A DNA stretch of 6,248 nt. It comes from Flavobacteriaceae bacterium. GTDB lineage: Bacteria > Bacteroidota > Bacteroidia > Flavobacteriales > Flavobacteriaceae. Made by a program: the position numbers and the translations under genes. Shown piece after piece: positions 6,192 through 6,248 of this stretch (positions within the stretch are counted from its first letter, which is position 1; every line of letters starts with the position of its first letter). The stretch is from contig DAOVTF010000130.1 of assembly GCA_030633225.1 (NCBI GenBank), forward strand, positions 1 through 6,248, read 5' to 3'. The notes below the pieces were generated by a model that made no database searches, was not told where the DNA came from, and worked only from the letters and a program-made list of their open reading frames with translations.

Positions 6192-6248
6192 ATGAATATT
6201 TTTAGTTTTACAGCAGAATTTGACAGTGAGGAGTCATGTCGCAGGCAC
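6192..6248 (+). CDS. IS1595 (ISXO2-like) family transposase, N-terminus only
   Basis: The frame is open from the ATG at 6192 to the window edge and gives 19 residues, MNIFSFTAEFDSEESCRRH. I recognise this as the start of IS1595-family (DDE_Tnp_IS1595) transposases of Bacteroidota, which begin with a short MNxxxFxxxFxxEExC segment before a zinc-ribbon domain. The zinc ribbon and the catalytic DDE domain would lie beyond the window. It is transcribed away from leuD, with 152 bases between the two start codons. Because the match rests on 19 residues, the family call is probable, not certain, and intactness of the element is unknown. Confidence 0.68.
   Translation, partial: MNIFSFTAEFDSEESCRRH
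6192..6248 (+). mobile_element. Partial insertion sequence, probably IS1595 family
   Basis: This entry marks only the part certain to be inside the element, that is its transposase start. The left terminal repeat and target duplication probably lie between about 6078 and 6168 but cannot be identified without the other end. If the element lies between leuC and leuD, it would interrupt the leu operon. Confidence 0.55.

Noticed and set aside
6192..6248. Minus-strand C-terminus of leuC at the right edge
   Set aside because: All three minus-strand frames give stops or sequence unlike the conserved LeuC tail; the plus-strand frame matches a transposase start.

Overview
The window is AT-rich chromosomal DNA from a member of the Bacteroidota, most likely a flavobacterium. 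This rests on three things: the sequence character of the proteins, the near absence of Shine-Dalgarno sites, and a match to the Bacteroidota promoter element TAnnTTTG. The species cannot be named from the sequence alone.

Layout, left to right. (1) Bases 1-1017, plus strand: the C-terminal 338 residues of a YbdG-type MscS-family mechanosensitive channel; its start lies outside the window. (2) Bases 1085-2602, minus strand and convergent with the channel gene: a standalone superfamily 2 DEAH-box helicase of about 505 residues. It has its own promoter, which lies inside a nested inverted repeat at 2641-2689. (3) Bases 2733-6039, minus strand: a leucine-biosynthesis cluster transcribed leuD -> leuA -> leuB. 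It encodes the small subunit of isopropylmalate isomerase, a DRE-TIM acyl-CoA condensing enzyme with a LeuA regulatory domain, and 3-isopropylmalate dehydrogenase. (4) From about 6146 to the right edge, plus strand: the start of an IS1595 (ISXO2-like) transposase gene with strongly dyad-rich leader DNA. The rest of the element is outside the window.

How the genes work together. The LeuA-type enzyme condenses acetyl-CoA with a 2-oxoacid. LeuD, with a LeuC partner not seen here, isomerises the product. LeuB oxidises and decarboxylates it to 2-oxoisocaproate, the direct precursor of leucine. No leuC remnant is recognisable just upstream of leuD, where the insertion-sequence transposase begins instead, so the insertion may have separated leuC from leuDAB. 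The channel and helicase genes have no evident functional link to the leucine genes.

The least expected feature is in the non-coding DNA. All three spacers of the leu cluster (upstream of leuD, leuD-leuA, leuA-leuB) carry degenerate tandem repeats with a strict 7-base period, roughly WWWWRGY on the plus strand. The leuA-leuB spacer is almost entirely such repeats. I see no CRISPR array, tRNA, rRNA or defence cassette, and no convincing novel multi-gene system.
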